The notes: generated by a model not told the origin, from the letters alone. A stretch of DNA of 64,000 bases from Argonema galeatum A003/A1 (GCF_023333595.1 NZ_JAIQZM010000005.1:1-64000); one strand, 5' to 3'; positions 1-9,334 are shown, counted from the stretch's first letter. Translations and numbers: made by a program.

Positions 1-106
1 ACAACTGACAACTGACAACTGACAACTGACAACTGACAACTGACAACTGACAACTGACAACTGACAACTGACAACTGTAAAGCAACTGACAACTGACAAC
101 TGACAA
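1..106. repeat. Tandem heptamer (CAACTGA)n array
   Basis: The window opens with about 14 copies of the 7-bp unit CAACTGA, broken once by a short TAAAG interruption near position 78. The array runs directly into the start codon of the asparaginase gene. Short tandem heptamers of this kind are known in cyanobacteria as STRR sequences. The left end is cut by the window border, so its full length is unknown. Confidence 0.95.
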
Positions 107-1066
107 ATGACAACCCAGAAAGTGCAACCTAAGCTAATTATCCACGGTGGAGCCGGTAGTTCCCTTAAAAGCAAGGGAGGTGTAGAAATAGTACGTAAAT
201 CGCTATACAAAGTTTTGGAGGAAGTTTACGCGCTGCTGTTGGCGGGAGAAAGCGCCTCAGCAGCAGTTGTGCGTGGCTGCCACTTGTTGGAGGATGACCC
301 CCGCTTTAATGCGGGAACGGGTTCTGTGCTGCAATCGGATGGTCAGATCCGTATGAGTGCTTCGTTGATGGATGGGATTACTCAGCGATTTAGCGGCACG
401 ATTAATGTTTCGCGAGTCCAGCATCCGATCGCGCTAGCTCAATCTTTACAATCTTCGCCCGATCGGGTGCTATCGGATTACGGATCGGCAGAACTTGTGC
501 GGGAGTTGCAGGTTCCTATCTACAATCCTTTGACGGATATTCGGTTACAGGAGTGGATGCAGGAACGCGATGATAATTTTAACAAGGAAATGGCTGGGGT
601 AGTAGCTGAAAAAGAATTGGTGACGGAAAGTAGTGCCGGACGCGGCACGATTGGGGTGGTAGCTTTGGACAGTCACGGACGCTTGGCGGCTGGGACTTCG
701 ACTGGCGGCAAGGGTTTTGAGCGGATTGGTCGGGTGAGTGATTCTGCTATGCCTGCGGGGAATTATGCCAATGGTTATGCAGGTATTAGCTGTACGGGTA
801 TTGGGGAAGATATTATCGATGAGTGTCTGGCGGCGCGAATTGTGGTGCGGGTGACGGATGGGATGTCTTTGGCGGCAGCGTTTGAACGGACTTTTACGGA
901 ATCTCGCGATCGCAAACGGGATCTGGGTGCGATCGGTCTTGATGCTATGGGTGTTATTGCTTGGGGTAAAACTAGCGAAGTCCTTCTCGCCGCCTATCAC
1001 ACTGGCGAACAAATGGGAGACACTCTGGAATGGACTGGGGATGAGCTAACAGGATTTCTCTGTTAG
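107..1066 (+). CDS. Isoaspartyl peptidase / plant-type L-asparaginase
   Basis: 319 aa, the usual length for an Ntn-hydrolase asparaginase precursor. It would cleave isoaspartyl dipeptides and L-asparagine after autocatalytic cleavage into alpha and beta chains. The N-terminal IIHGGAGS motif is typical, and the cleavage site is visible as GRGTIGVVA, making Thr181 the expected nucleophile. Downstream GTSTGGK and the Gly-rich CTGIGED segment match the beta-chain substrate pocket. The ATG lies at the edge of the heptamer array with no clear Shine-Dalgarno sequence; no better downstream start fits the family, because the GGAG motif begins only 13 residues in. A hairpin follows the stop, so it looks monocistronic. 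Which substrate dominates cannot be told. Confidence 0.93.
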   Translation: MTTQKVQPKLIIHGGAGSSLKSKGGVEIVRKSLYKVLEEVYALLLAGESASAAVVRGCHLLEDDPRFNAGTGSVLQSDGQIRMSASLMDGITQRFSGTINVSRVQHPIALAQSLQSSPDRVLSDYGSAELVRELQVPIYNPLTDIRLQEWMQERDDNFNKEMAGVVAEKELVTESSAGRGTIGVVALDSHGRLAAGTSTGGKGFERIGRVSDSAMPAGNYANGYAGISCTGIGEDIIDECLAARIVVRVTDGMSLAAAFERTFTESRDRKRDLGAIGLDAMGVIAWGKTSEVLLAAYHTGEQMGDTLEWTGDELTGFLC

Positions 1067-1099
1067 TTTCGATCGCAATATTGTCATTTTGTGAAGCAT

Positions 1100-1131
1100 A
1101 AAAGTTGGTAAGTTAAAACTTGCCAACTTTT
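1100..1131 (+). terminator. Hairpin terminator after asparaginase gene
   Basis: A 14-nt arm at 1100-1113 (AAAAGTTGGTAAGT) pairs with 1118-1131 (ACTTGCCAACTTTT) apart from one mismatch, has a 4-nt loop, and ends in a T run. It lies 34 bp after the stop codon. Confidence 0.7.
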
Positions 1132-1165
1132 TGAATATTTATAGGACTTACGCAACTGGCACATA

Positions 1166-1228
1166 GAGTAGGGTGCGTCAGAGCCTTAACATTTAAGCTA
1201 ATTGCCTAAAATTTGACGCACCCTACTC
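1166..1228. repeat. Dispersed inverted repeat, GAGTAGGGTGCGTCA arms
   Basis: Perfect 15-bp arms at 1166-1180 and 1214-1228 flank an AT-rich centre. A second member with 13-bp arms of the same core lies at 60442-60503, so this is a dispersed intergenic element and not a one-off terminator. A GGACTTACGCAA motif just upstream (1144-1155) also recurs near 19744. Confidence 0.85.
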
Positions 1229-1235
1229 CATCTAA

Positions 1236-1817
1236 CTACATTAACAATTTCATAAAAGCATTTAGCGCATCATATTGATCTGCCATCCGCGAATAAAACT
1301 CGATCAATCGCAAATCTAACTCCGGCAATAATTCACTCTTGCTAACTAACTCATATCCCGTAGAACGCAAACAATAAACCGAAATTACACCATCCTCCCA
1401 AAACCAAACCTCCCGCACTCCCACTCGACGATAAATTTCCAGGGTATCAATTCCACCACTCGTCACTGTCACCTCGATCGCCAAATCTGGAACCGACTTG
1501 CGCGTACCCAAAGAATAAGAATCATCTGGTTCCTTCCGTGCCCCCAATTCCTTCATCCCAATTGTCGTACTACCACGGGTATAAAAACGAATATTTCTCA
1601 TCAGCATATAAATCTCTAAAAGCAGACCTAAAGTTTTCTTAGGTTCTTCATGGGCATCTGATAAAGGAGTCATAATTTCTAAATATCCATCTAAATAAGT
1701 TAAACGCGCCCCAGTTTCAGCCAAATCTGCATCCAACTTTTCCAGAGTATCCCATGTCACATTTGACAGCAAGGCTCTACCCGTATTTAATTCGGTATTA
1801 TAAATTGCGACTACCAT
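1236..1817 (-). CDS. Uma2 family (DUF820) putative endonuclease
   Basis: 193 aa. The protein has the layout of the Uma2/DUF820 family, which is hugely expanded in cyanobacteria and carries a PD-(D/E)XK nuclease-like fold: a central GLLLEIYMLMRN helix, then VPDLAIEV (residues ~108-115) with the acidic core, then YRRVGVREVWFWE. The start is supported by AAGGTGAG four bases upstream of the ATG. It is monocistronic between a dispersed repeat and a 180-bp spacer. Cellular role and substrate are unknown for the family; some members travel with mobile DNA. Confidence 0.85.
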   Translation of the reverse strand: MVVAIYNTELNTGRALLSNVTWDTLEKLDADLAETGARLTYLDGYLEIMTPLSDAHEEPKKTLGLLLEIYMLMRNIRFYTRGSTTIGMKELGARKEPDDSYSLGTRKSVPDLAIEVTVTSGGIDTLEIYRRVGVREVWFWEDGVISVYCLRSTGYELVSKSELLPELDLRLIEFYSRMADQYDALNAFMKLLM

Positions 1818-1996
1818 CTAACTCACCTTTCGCGATCGCTTTTTCATAATATAGCATGGTTGAGCATACTGGCCTCTGGTAAGCGCATATACCCAATAGT
1901 CAGTCGTAATAAGTAAAACAACGAAAAATAGTCTATCTCATCCGTAGCTATCTTAATCTTCCGCCGAAGGAATGAATCCAAGTAAATATAACATTA

Positions 1997-2422
1997 TTAC
2001 CCTTGTTCGATCAACTCAATTGCCTGAGACAAAATTCCTTCCTTATCAACCATTGTAGCTAACTCTTCAGCTTCATAACGCCCTTCAAATGCTTCTGATG
2101 CTGCTTTTTTTATGGCTATTTCATAGCCATCTTCGAGAATATCCAGTAATTCGGCTTTGCTGATATAATAACCACTTGCTTTGCGGCGCTTGTTAATTTT
2201 ATTGATTTCGCGCACCGCATTTTCGATGGAAAGTTGCCATGAGCGAGTTGAGCGATTTTCAGCATTTTGCTTAATTAAATGGATGAGCAAAATAACGCCA
2301 TAACTGTCAATTTTGTTGACTTTATCGCCAAGGCTCATTTCTTCTAACTCATCCACTATAACCAATGCTTCATCAATTTTGCCTTGTTGTAGGAATTGCT
2401 TAAGCTGTAGCAGTTCTTCCAT
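1997..2422 (-). CDS. DUF29-like protein
   Basis: 141 aa from the ATG at 2422, which has GGAGG five bases upstream; a longer frame extends into ynfA but has no such support. The region DELEEMSLGDKVNKIDSYG followed by LLIHLIKQ and RSTRSWQLSI resembles the DUF29 family, which is common in cyanobacteria and of unknown function. The C-terminal half is helical and charged. It is the last gene of a glmU - ynfA - DUF29 run, 14 bp after ynfA, and was probably carried along with it; no link to cell-wall synthesis can be shown. Confidence 0.7.
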   Translation of the reverse strand: MEELLQLKQFLQQGKIDEALVIVDELEEMSLGDKVNKIDSYGVILLIHLIKQNAENRSTRSWQLSIENAVREINKINKRRKASGYYISKAELLDILEDGYEIAIKKAASEAFEGRYEAEELATMVDKEGILSQAIELIEQG

Positions 2423-2436
2423 AGCAACCTCCGCAT

Positions 2437-2766
2437 TTAAGCTCTTGGCGCATACATTATTACTAACACGCCGAGCAGAACAATCCAACCACCTAACAAG
2501 TCAAATTTATCTGGCGCTGTCCGATCGATTTGCCATCCCCATAGAATAGCAAGAAGGATGAAAATACCGCCATAAGCTGCATAAACTCGCCCAAAATTGG
2601 CTGGTTGCAGCGTCGGTATTATTCCATAAAAAATCAGTAATCCTGCGCCAATGAAAGCAAACCAGATACTCCGATTTTCGCGCAACCAAAGCCACATTAA
2701 GTATCCTCCGCCAATTTCGCACAACCCGGCTAAGAGGAAGTAAAACAGAGATTTGGCAATTTCCAT
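2437..2766 (-). CDS. ynfA: YnfA family (UPF0060) small membrane protein
   Basis: 109 aa with four hydrophobic segments. The first helix carries [15 protein letters not shown], and later come [12 protein letters not shown] and a final [14 protein letters not shown] helix, all diagnostic of UPF0060/YnfA. YnfA proteins resemble SMR-type transporters and some have been linked to drug efflux; the substrate here is unknown. The ATG at 2766 follows the glmU stop by 5 nt, so translation is probably coupled; an in-frame TTG at 2775 overlaps the glmU stop but is less likely. It sits between glmU and a DUF29 gene in one operon. Confidence 0.88.
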   Translation of the reverse strand: MEIAKSLFYFLLAGLCEIGGGYLMWLWLRENRSIWFAFIGAGLLIFYGIIPTLQPANFGRVYAAYGGIFILLAILWGWQIDRTAPDKFDLLGGWIVLLGVLVIMYAPRA

Positions 2767-2771
2767 TAAGT

Positions 2772-4130
2772 TCAATCTTCAGATGTCTTTAACCGCCAAC
2801 CGGGTTTCACAACTTGAGGCGATCGCGCAATTACCAAACTATCATCTGGAACATCTTCTGTTACAGTGGAACCTGCTGCTACAGTTACATCAGAACCCAA
2901 GGTTACTGGCGCTACTAGGACGCTATTAGAACCAGTTTTACTGCGATCGCCTATTTTTGTCTGATGTTTCTTCACGCCATCATAATTGGCGGTAATCGTA
3001 CCCGCACCGATGTTGACCCGCTCTCCCAGCGTGGCATCTCCCAAGTATGACAGGTGAGCCACATTGGTGCGATCGCCCAATGTGGTATTTTTCAGTTCCA
3101 CAAAATTGCCGATGCGGCAATTATTCCCCGCATTGACATTTCCGCGCAAATGTGCATAGGGGCCGATCTTTGTTCCCGCCTGCACTGCGCTGTCACTTAT
3201 GACGGAATAAAGTACAGTAACATTTTCACCAATCTGGCTATTTTCAATTAAGCTACCGGGGCCAATTCTACTGCCAGATCCGATCGCAGTATTACCGCGC
3301 AAATGAGTTTGGGGTTCGATAATTAGATCGGTTGACAACTGCACCGTATCGTCGATCGTGATACTATTGGGGTCAATCAGAGTGACACCGGCTGCCATCC
3401 ACCGATCTTTCACCCGCCCTTGCAAGATAGCGTAGGCAGTTGCCAGTTGCTTGCGATCGTTGATACCCAGAATTTCTTCATAATCTTCCACATCCACCGC
3501 CATCACTGGCTGCATCAAATTACACGCATCCGTCAGGTAGTATTCCTTTTGGTCGTTGTTCGCTTGCAGTTGGGGCAGAACTTTTGCCAATTGGGGCCAG
3601 TTGAAGCAGTAAATTCCAGCGTTGATCCGGTGATTTTGCTTCTGAGCTGCGGAACAGTCCCGGTCTTCTACAATTTGTTGAATGATATTTTGACCGTTAC
3701 AAAATACACGGCCATACCCTTTGGGATTAGGCAAATGAGCAGTCAGGAGGCTGACCGCATTTTGATGCTGTGTGTGAGTTTCCATCAGAACTTTGAGGGT
3801 TTGGGGACGCAGGAGGGGTACATCCCCATTTAAAACCAGCAAATCCCCTTGAAAGCCCTCTAGATGGGGGAGTAATTGCTGAACTGCATGACCTGTTCCC
3901 AGCTGTTGGGTTTGTTCGACAAACTCCACATCGGGAATATGTTGCAGGGCTGCTTCCACCTGTTTCCCTTGATACCCAACAATAACGATCTGCCTGATTG
4001 GCTCGATCTCCAAAGCTGTTTGGAGAATTCGTTCAATAAGCGATCGTCCACCCAAGGAATGTAATACCTTGGGCAGTTCCGATTTCATCCGTGTGCCGCG
4101 TCCAGCCGCTAGAATTGCTACCGCTACCAT
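2772..4130 (-). CDS. glmU: Bifunctional UDP-GlcNAc pyrophosphorylase / glucosamine-1-P acetyltransferase
   Basis: 452 aa. It makes UDP-N-acetylglucosamine for peptidoglycan and lipopolysaccharide. The N-terminal domain shows the nucleotidyltransferase signature [11 protein letters not shown] and VLNGDVPLL. From about residue 245 a left-handed beta-helix of hexapeptide repeats follows, with [23 protein letters not shown] and [13 protein letters not shown] acetyltransferase motifs. The frame extends to 4178, but cyanobacterial GlmU proteins begin at the residue matching the ATG at 4130 ([10 protein letters not shown]), which is used here. First gene of a three-gene run with ynfA and a DUF29 gene. 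Confidence 0.97.
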   Translation of the reverse strand: MVAVAILAAGRGTRMKSELPKVLHSLGGRSLIERILQTALEIEPIRQIVIVGYQGKQVEAALQHIPDVEFVEQTQQLGTGHAVQQLLPHLEGFQGDLLVLNGDVPLLRPQTLKVLMETHTQHQNAVSLLTAHLPNPKGYGRVFCNGQNIIQQIVEDRDCSAAQKQNHRINAGIYCFNWPQLAKVLPQLQANNDQKEYYLTDACNLMQPVMAVDVEDYEEILGINDRKQLATAYAILQGRVKDRWMAAGVTLIDPNSITIDDTVQLSTDLIIEPQTHLRGNTAIGSGSRIGPGSLIENSQIGENVTVLYSVISDSAVQAGTKIGPYAHLRGNVNAGNNCRIGNFVELKNTTLGDRTNVAHLSYLGDATLGERVNIGAGTITANYDGVKKHQTKIGDRSKTGSNSVLVAPVTLGSDVTVAAGSTVTEDVPDDSLVIARSPQVVKPGWRLKTSED

Positions 4131-4191
4131 TTCTCTTGAAGTCATGCTCCCAACGGAGTATATCGCGCTTCGAGCCATTCTATGGCGTTAA

Positions 4192-5256
4192 TTAATCTTG
4201 GCTTTTTCCCGTGTGGATATTGGATATAAATTCGGTAAATTCCTGCACGAGTTTGGGATTGCGCCAGCCTTTGGCCGTTTCCTCCGCTATAATGCCTAGC
4301 GCCTCTTCGGGGGGGAAAGCTTTTTTATAAGGACGTTCGCTCGTCAAGGCGTCGTAGATATCTATAATTTGAAATACCTGTGCCAGCATTGGAATCTGAT
4401 TACCGGCTAGGTTATCGGGATATCCCGTACCGTCCCAGCGCTCGTGGTGATAGCGGATGATGGGAAGTACGCCTCGCATTGTCCGCAGGGGTTCGCAAAT
4501 TTTTTCGCCGATGAGGACGTGCTGCTTCATAACCTCCAGTTCGTCGGGGGTGAATTTTCCTTTTTTGAGCAGTACGGCGTCGGGAATGCCGACTTTACCG
4601 ATGTCGTGAAGATAACCACCCCACATTAAGTCGCGAATGTCGGCGCGGGAAAGATGGAGATATTCACCGAAGGCTTTACCCATTGCTACCAACCTTTCGC
4701 AGTGGTCGCCGGTGTTGGGGTCGCGGCTTTCGATCGATCGGGCTATGGAGAAAACTACTTGTTCTGCGTGGTCTAAATCTTCGTTAAGCCGCTTTTGGCG
4801 TACCAGCGACTTGACGCGGGCTGCCAGTTCCAGACGATCGAAGGGTTTGGTGAGAAAGTCATCTCCGCCTGCTTCTATGCCTCGGATGCGCGATCGCCGA
4901 TCGTTTAGAGCTGTAATAAAAATTACCGGCAGCAAGCGTGTTTGCTCATCCTGCTTTAACTGTCGGCAAACCTCAAACCCATCCATTCCTGGCATCATCA
5001 CATCCAGCAAGATCACATCGGGTTTGCACTGCAATACCATACTTAGTGCTGCTGGCCCATTTTCTGCTTCTAAAACTTCATAGCCTTCCACCGCCAGCAG
5101 TGCCGCTGCTGTCATGCGACTGGCTGGATGGTCATCGACCACAAGGATTTTTGGCTGTTCTGACTCGCCGCTATTCCCGGTCGGCGACCATATACTAAAG
5201 CACATTGAAGCGCCGAATGAATCAACAGCAGTATCGAAATGAGGACTCACGGCCAC
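4192..5256 (-). CDS. Response regulator with HD-GYP phosphodiesterase domain (RpfG-type)
   Basis: 354 aa. A receiver domain (about residues 35-150) has the acidic pair DD at 41-42 and phosphoacceptor Asp85 in VILLDVMMPG. The C-terminal half is an HD-GYP domain with HD at 217-218 (LHDIGK), HHE at 270-272, and GTGYP ending at 280, so it likely hydrolyses cyclic di-GMP under phosphorelay control. The start is GTG at 5256, supported by AGGAAGG five bases upstream; a later ATG at 5205 would lose little. No histidine kinase gene is adjacent. It ends 61 bp before glmU on the same strand. Confidence 0.93.
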   Translation of the reverse strand: MAVSPHFDTAVDSFGASMCFSIWSPTGNSGESEQPKILVVDDHPASRMTAAALLAVEGYEVLEAENGPAALSMVLQCKPDVILLDVMMPGMDGFEVCRQLKQDEQTRLLPVIFITALNDRRSRIRGIEAGGDDFLTKPFDRLELAARVKSLVRQKRLNEDLDHAEQVVFSIARSIESRDPNTGDHCERLVAMGKAFGEYLHLSRADIRDLMWGGYLHDIGKVGIPDAVLLKKGKFTPDELEVMKQHVLIGEKICEPLRTMRGVLPIIRYHHERWDGTGYPDNLAGNQIPMLAQVFQIIDIYDALTSERPYKKAFPPEEALGIIAEETAKGWRNPKLVQEFTEFISNIHTGKSQD

Positions 5257-5538
5257 AGTCGCCTTCCTAATAGTTCGAGTATTTTCACTTTAACTGAAGA
5301 CTAAATCAACTATTTCACAAAGACCAAGTGATTATTTACTCAGCTGGTTACGGAATTCTATATTTATTTGCGTGCAGTACCTACTACCATATCCGATCTA
5401 GTATGGTGGTGGCTAGACACCTTTACCCTAGAGAAGCATATTGTTATCTCAATGACTGTGAGAGCCGATTCGAGCATCTGTGATCTTAATCACAAATAGT
5501 CTTATAGGCTTGAGGAATCAGTCGGCTGATAATTTAAC

Positions 5539-6411
5539 TCAATTTTGAGTCATTAACCAGCGCTTTTTCCAACGAGCAGTGGGTTCTAGGGAAGAGGTTT
5601 CTTGTTCTATTTTACGCCTAAGCAGAATAATTTGAGCGGGATCGCAAAGATTTTGATCCCTGTAGGGAATGGCAGCACGAGTGCGTAAATGTTCTTGTTC
5701 TTGTTGAGAGAGTGGCGGCAAGTCGTTTAAGGTGAAACTGGCAACTGTACCGGGCGATCGTCTCCCTACTGGTGCTGTGGAACCTATATACAATCCAGCC
5801 GTCATCAAAGCTGTTCGTACTGCTGCCGAGCAGGAATAGGTGGCGAGTTTGCCTTCTGGTTTGAGGCAGCTGGCTACTAACCCCAAAAACTCTACTGTCC
5901 ACAGTTGCGGGCCCTTCGGCGGGGAAAAAGGGTCGAGAAAAATGGCATCTGCCTGGAAGCGCTGGGATACTTGCTTTATAGTTGTTCTAGCGTCGCCGAT
6001 GAGCAGAGTTGCCTGTAGCTGGTTTGTTTGTATTTGACGATCGGTGGCTAGCTGGGTGAGAATTTCGGGAATAGGATCGGGCCAAGTGCTAGTTAAGTTG
6101 TGAGCGATCGCCGCTTTTGGTACCGCAGGATCTAACTCCAGAGCGATCAATTCCAGAGAGCAGCTGGGGTTAACCTCCCAAATAGCTGCCAAGGCAGCAG
6201 CTGTGTTGTAGCCTAGACCATAACAAACATCCAACAGTCGCAAACTGGGTTGTTGGGCTTTCCTTCTCAGATCCAATGGATTAACAAACTTCAGCACCGC
6301 TTCCTCAATAGCACCTGACGAGCTGTGAAAGGTTTCGCCAAACTCAGCCGAAAAGAAGGTGAACGACCCATCGTCTGTTTGTTGCGGTGTAAAGATGCTT
6401 GTGTCTTGCAT
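5539..6411 (-). CDS. MnmC-like (DUF752) SAM-dependent methyltransferase
   Basis: 290 aa. N-terminal TDDGSFTFFSAEFGETFHS followed by the SAM-binding LLDVCYGLGYNTAAAL motif (residues ~60-75), ALELDP, and IFLDPFSPPKGPQLWT match the methyltransferase domain of MnmC, which completes the 5-methylaminomethyl modification of the tRNA wobble uridine. The FAD oxidase half of enterobacterial MnmC is absent; stand-alone DUF752 proteins are normal in cyanobacteria. Monocistronic, with a 280-bp spacer to the HD-GYP gene. The exact tRNA substrate is inferred from the family. Confidence 0.85.
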   Translation of the reverse strand: MQDTSIFTPQQTDDGSFTFFSAEFGETFHSSSGAIEEAVLKFVNPLDLRRKAQQPSLRLLDVCYGLGYNTAAALAAIWEVNPSCSLELIALELDPAVPKAAIAHNLTSTWPDPIPEILTQLATDRQIQTNQLQATLLIGDARTTIKQVSQRFQADAIFLDPFSPPKGPQLWTVEFLGLVASCLKPEGKLATYSCSAAVRTALMTAGLYIGSTAPVGRRSPGTVASFTLNDLPPLSQQEQEHLRTRAAIPYRDQNLCDPAQIILLRRKIEQETSSLEPTARWKKRWLMTQN

Positions 6412-6631
6412 TGTTTAATTGGTTATTATGATGCTAAGACATTGCTATTTTAGATGAGTTTGCAGTATAAATTAGCTCTAGCACCATCTCACTAACCCTA
6501 GATGAAACTGCTAAGTATAATTTTAACATACCCATTCTAAAATAATGTAAAACTTACTACTAATTTTAATAAAAAATGTTACTTTATTGATTATTGAAGA
6601 TAAAATTGATAAATTCCCGCAGGAGAATGTT

Positions 6632-7177
6632 ATGGAAAACGAAATCAGCCCGAAAAATCGCCGACAATTTTTGAAATATATGGTATTCGGGACAGCAGGA
6701 ACTGTTGCTCTTGGCTGGATTTTTCCTCAAAGGAGTCTAGGCCACGAACGAAGCAATTCCGCCACACCCTGCACTTCAGATGGAAATAGCGAAGCTTGTC
6801 AAAATTACCTTCGCGGTGTGAAGGCTACTGACAGCAGCGGCAACCACATTCAAGAAAGTGTTTTACTGACAACTGCTGTGTCGGGTCGTCCAGTGCTAGT
6901 AAAAGGGTTGTCAAAACCAACATATCTGGTGATTAATGATGGGCCAAAACTTGCCGAATACGCCATCAACCCAACTTGTCCGCACCACGGATGTACTGTG
7001 GAATGGAAGACCGATCGCAATAAGTTTGTTTGTCCCTGTCACGGAGCCCAGTTCGATGCCCAAGGTAAAGTGCTTAAAGGGCCTACTCACCGCAATTTAC
7101 CGTTAATTACGGTGGTTGTTCAGGACGATGATATCTTTTTGATCGATCGCAAACCGGCAGTCGATCCGCGTACATAA
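6632..7177 (+). CDS. Rieske [2Fe-2S] protein, PetC-like, with twin-arginine leader
   Basis: 181 aa from the ATG at 6632, which has AGGAGA five bases upstream; the frame opens earlier at 6587 without such support. Residues 9-20 (NRRQFLKYMVFG) form a twin-arginine anchor. Box I is CPHHGC (Cys116, His118, Cys121) and box II is CPCHGA (Cys134, Cys136, His137), so the cluster ligands and the disulfide pair are present. The serine that normally follows CPCHG is alanine, a change known to lower the potential of Rieske centres. It may be a minor low-potential PetC isoform and not the main b6f subunit, since no petA is adjacent. The next gene on the strand is an MlaE-type permease. Confidence 0.85.
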   Translation: MENEISPKNRRQFLKYMVFGTAGTVALGWIFPQRSLGHERSNSATPCTSDGNSEACQNYLRGVKATDSSGNHIQESVLLTTAVSGRPVLVKGLSKPTYLVINDGPKLAEYAINPTCPHHGCTVEWKTDRNKFVCPCHGAQFDAQGKVLKGPTHRNLPLITVVVQDDDIFLIDRKPAVDPRT

Positions 7178-7333
7178 TTAAAAAGGGGCTAGTGCCTTCG
7201 TCGGAAGTCACTCATTCAAAAGTCAAAAATCCTTTAAGTGTCAGGCATTTAACTACTTCTGAAATGGTCGGTTATTTCTGCCGCTCTGCACTAGGGGACG
7301 CAGAAAAATGTACCAGCCAAACCAATAAACAGT

Positions 7334-8152
7334 TTGAAATCGCCAAAAAAATTATCGACATCCAAAGGGGAAAAAAACGCTCATTTTGAAAATCGATGGA
7401 TTCAGAGATTATTAAGAAGTTTTTTACTCGCAGGTCAAGTTTTCATGCGTTTGCTTAAGGGCAAAATTTCCCAACGCCACATCCTTGAACATCTGGCAAC
7501 TGTGGGGATAGACTCTCTGAATTCTGTGCTGCTAATCGCCTATTTTGCGGGCATGATTTTTACGATTCAAACTGCAAGAGAACTAATTCATTATGGCGCA
7601 GTTTCTGCTATTGGAGGTGCTTTTGCTTTGGCTTTTTGCCGCGAATTGGCTCCTGTTTTAACAGCGGGTGTTGTGGCGGGACAAGTTGGTTCTGCTTTTG
7701 CCGCAGAAATAGGCGAGATGCAAGTAACAGAGCAAATCGATGCTTTGTATATGCTGAGAACAAATCCGATCGATTATTTAGTTGTTCCCCGCGTAATTGC
7801 TTGCTGTTTGATGTTGCCAATCTTAACCATTTTTGCTTTGGTTGTAGGCATAGGGGGCGGTGTTTTTGTAGCAGTCAATTTTTACCATTTACCTGTATCT
7901 GTGTTTTTGGATTCAGTTAGAGATTTTTTAAGTTTAAGAGATTTATTAGTTGTTGTCGTTAAGGCTTTTGCTTTTGGGGTGATTATTGCCATTATTGGTT
8001 GTGGTTGGGGGCTGACAACTACGGGGGGAGCAAAAGGTGTCAGTCGCTCTACTAAATCGGCAGTTGTTACTAGCTGGGTATGTATTTTTATAGTCGATTT
8101 TATTCTGTCACTGTTAGTATTTCAGGAAATCGGAATTAATCCACTTAAATGA
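7334..8152 (+). CDS. MlaE/Ycf63 family ABC transporter permease
   Basis: Up to 272 aa with about five to six membrane segments. The core has FAGMIFTIQTARELIHYGA, CRELAPVLTAGVVAGQVGSAFAAE and IGEMQVTEQIDAL, the signature of the MlaE permease family that moves lipids between outer and inner membranes (TGD1/Ycf63 in chloroplasts). The start is uncertain: TTG at 7334 opens the frame, and the first ATG is at 7445; neither has a clear Shine-Dalgarno sequence. It is 156 bp downstream of the Rieske gene. No MlaF or MlaD gene is nearby, which is usual in cyanobacteria. A strong hairpin follows it. Confidence 0.88.
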   Translation: MKSPKKLSTSKGEKNAHFENRWIQRLLRSFLLAGQVFMRLLKGKISQRHILEHLATVGIDSLNSVLLIAYFAGMIFTIQTARELIHYGAVSAIGGAFALAFCRELAPVLTAGVVAGQVGSAFAAEIGEMQVTEQIDALYMLRTNPIDYLVVPRVIACCLMLPILTIFALVVGIGGGVFVAVNFYHLPVSVFLDSVRDFLSLRDLLVVVVKAFAFGVIIAIIGCGWGLTTTGGAKGVSRSTKSAVVTSWVCIFIVDFILSLLVFQEIGINPLK

Positions 8153-8185
8153 TTGGACAGGCGGTTTGGGAACCCCTCCCCCTAA

Positions 8186-8210
8186 CCCCCTCCCCGCAAC
8201 AGGGAGGGGG
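8186..8210. terminator. G/C-only hairpin between convergent genes
   Basis: CCCCCTCCC (8186-8194) pairs perfectly with GGGAGGGGG (8202-8210) around a 7-nt loop. It lies between the converging MlaE and acyltransferase genes and could end transcription from both sides, although no T run follows. The same CCCCTCTCC-type palindrome recurs elsewhere, including inside the NurA gene. Confidence 0.6.
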
Positions 8211-8224
8211 GATAAGCCCTAGAC

Positions 8225-9328
8225 TCAAACTTTGACAAACCAACGCCGCCAATACATCAAATAAGCAACAGCCCACCAAAATAATAATGTTACTATGGCA
8301 AACAATAGCGAACCATTCATCCCACCCCCAAAGAAATGCTCGTAAATCCAATCGTAAGTAGTGGTAGCGGTGTCGCCAGTGCCAATATTGGTTTTGACCA
8401 AGATTTTTATTTGCAAAACAGAAGCGACAAAGATGAAGATGGCATTCAATCCTACAACTTCAAAGGGTTTTGCCCAGCGGCGAAAATTGCGGACTTCGAT
8501 TAATTCGTAACAAGCTGCGAGTAAAACCATTGCCCAACCGGAGGTGAAGAGAACGTAGGAACTCGTCCACAACTTTTTGTTGATGGGAAAAATAAATCCC
8601 CAATCCCAACCGATAACGAGACAAATGATGCCAATTAGTGCCAAATTTATACTGGTGCGGGTAGTAATTGGCTGATTGCGGAGCCATTTTCCGGTTAAGT
8701 AGCCAGCGAGTACGGTGACAACGGCTGGTAAGGTGCTAAACAGCCCTTCCGGATCTCCCATTGAGTTGAAATTATCTCCTTTATATAAATGTACTGTGGG
8801 AATTATGAGGCGATCGATATAAGCACCCAAATTTCCTCCTCGCGTGAGAACGCCAGCACCATAATCGGGAACGGGGATATAGGTCATCGCCACCCAGTAC
8901 CCGATGAGGATAATTCCAGCTAAAACCCATAGTGCTTTTCGCGGTAAATTGAGAATTGCTAGGGCGGCTAGCAGGTAAGCAACGCTGATGCGCTGCAATA
9001 CGCCCATGATGCGGATGGTAGTAAAATCGTATGTCCAAAAGCCGTTCAGCAATAAGCCAAGGGCGAAGAGAATGGCGCTGCGAGTGATGATCCGCCGATA
9101 GACAGATGCCGTGGGTCGAAAGGCTTTGGTGTACTTGGAAAGTGAGAAGAACATCGCTACACCGACGATGAAGAGGAAAAAGGGGAAGACTAAATCTGCC
9201 AAGGTGCAGCCATTCCAGTCGGCGTGTTCTAGGAAGGGATAAACTTTGTCGGCGACTCCTGCCATGTTGACAAGAATCATACCTGCAATGGTAATGCCTC
9301 GAAAGACATCGAGTGAGGTTAGACGCAT
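8225..9328 (-). CDS. HGSNAT/NagX-like membrane acyltransferase (DUF5009-type)
   Basis: 367 aa from the ATG at 9328 (MRLTSLDVFRG), the conserved start of this family; the frame opens ten residues earlier. About ten membrane segments follow. RLTSLDVFRGITIAGMILVN, then HADWNGCTLADLVFPFFLF and RRIITRSAILFALGLLLNG, match the heparan-alpha-glucosaminide N-acetyltransferase-like proteins, which transfer acetyl groups across a membrane onto amino sugars. The bacterial substrate is not established. Converges with the MlaE gene. Confidence 0.85.
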   Translation of the reverse strand: MRLTSLDVFRGITIAGMILVNMAGVADKVYPFLEHADWNGCTLADLVFPFFLFIVGVAMFFSLSKYTKAFRPTASVYRRIITRSAILFALGLLLNGFWTYDFTTIRIMGVLQRISVAYLLAALAILNLPRKALWVLAGIILIGYWVAMTYIPVPDYGAGVLTRGGNLGAYIDRLIIPTVHLYKGDNFNSMGDPEGLFSTLPAVVTVLAGYLTGKWLRNQPITTRTSINLALIGIICLVIGWDWGFIFPINKKLWTSSYVLFTSGWAMVLLAACYELIEVRNFRRWAKPFEVVGLNAIFIFVASVLQIKILVKTNIGTGDTATTTYDWIYEHFFGGGMNGSLLFAIVTLLFWWAVAYLMYWRRWFVKV

Positions 9329-9334
9329 AGAGAA

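Noticed and set aside
1-106. Possible CRISPR or origin iterons
   Set aside because: Pure 7-bp tandem repeats without spacers and without DnaA-box resemblance; heptamer arrays of other sequence occur all over the window.
545-1012. 155-codon frame antisense to the asparaginase gene
   Set aside because: It is a shadow of a well-supported gene and has the biased composition typical of antisense frames.
7192-7389. 65-codon frame between the Rieske and MlaE genes
   Set aside because: No family or ribosome-binding site is seen, and it runs into the MlaE reading frame.
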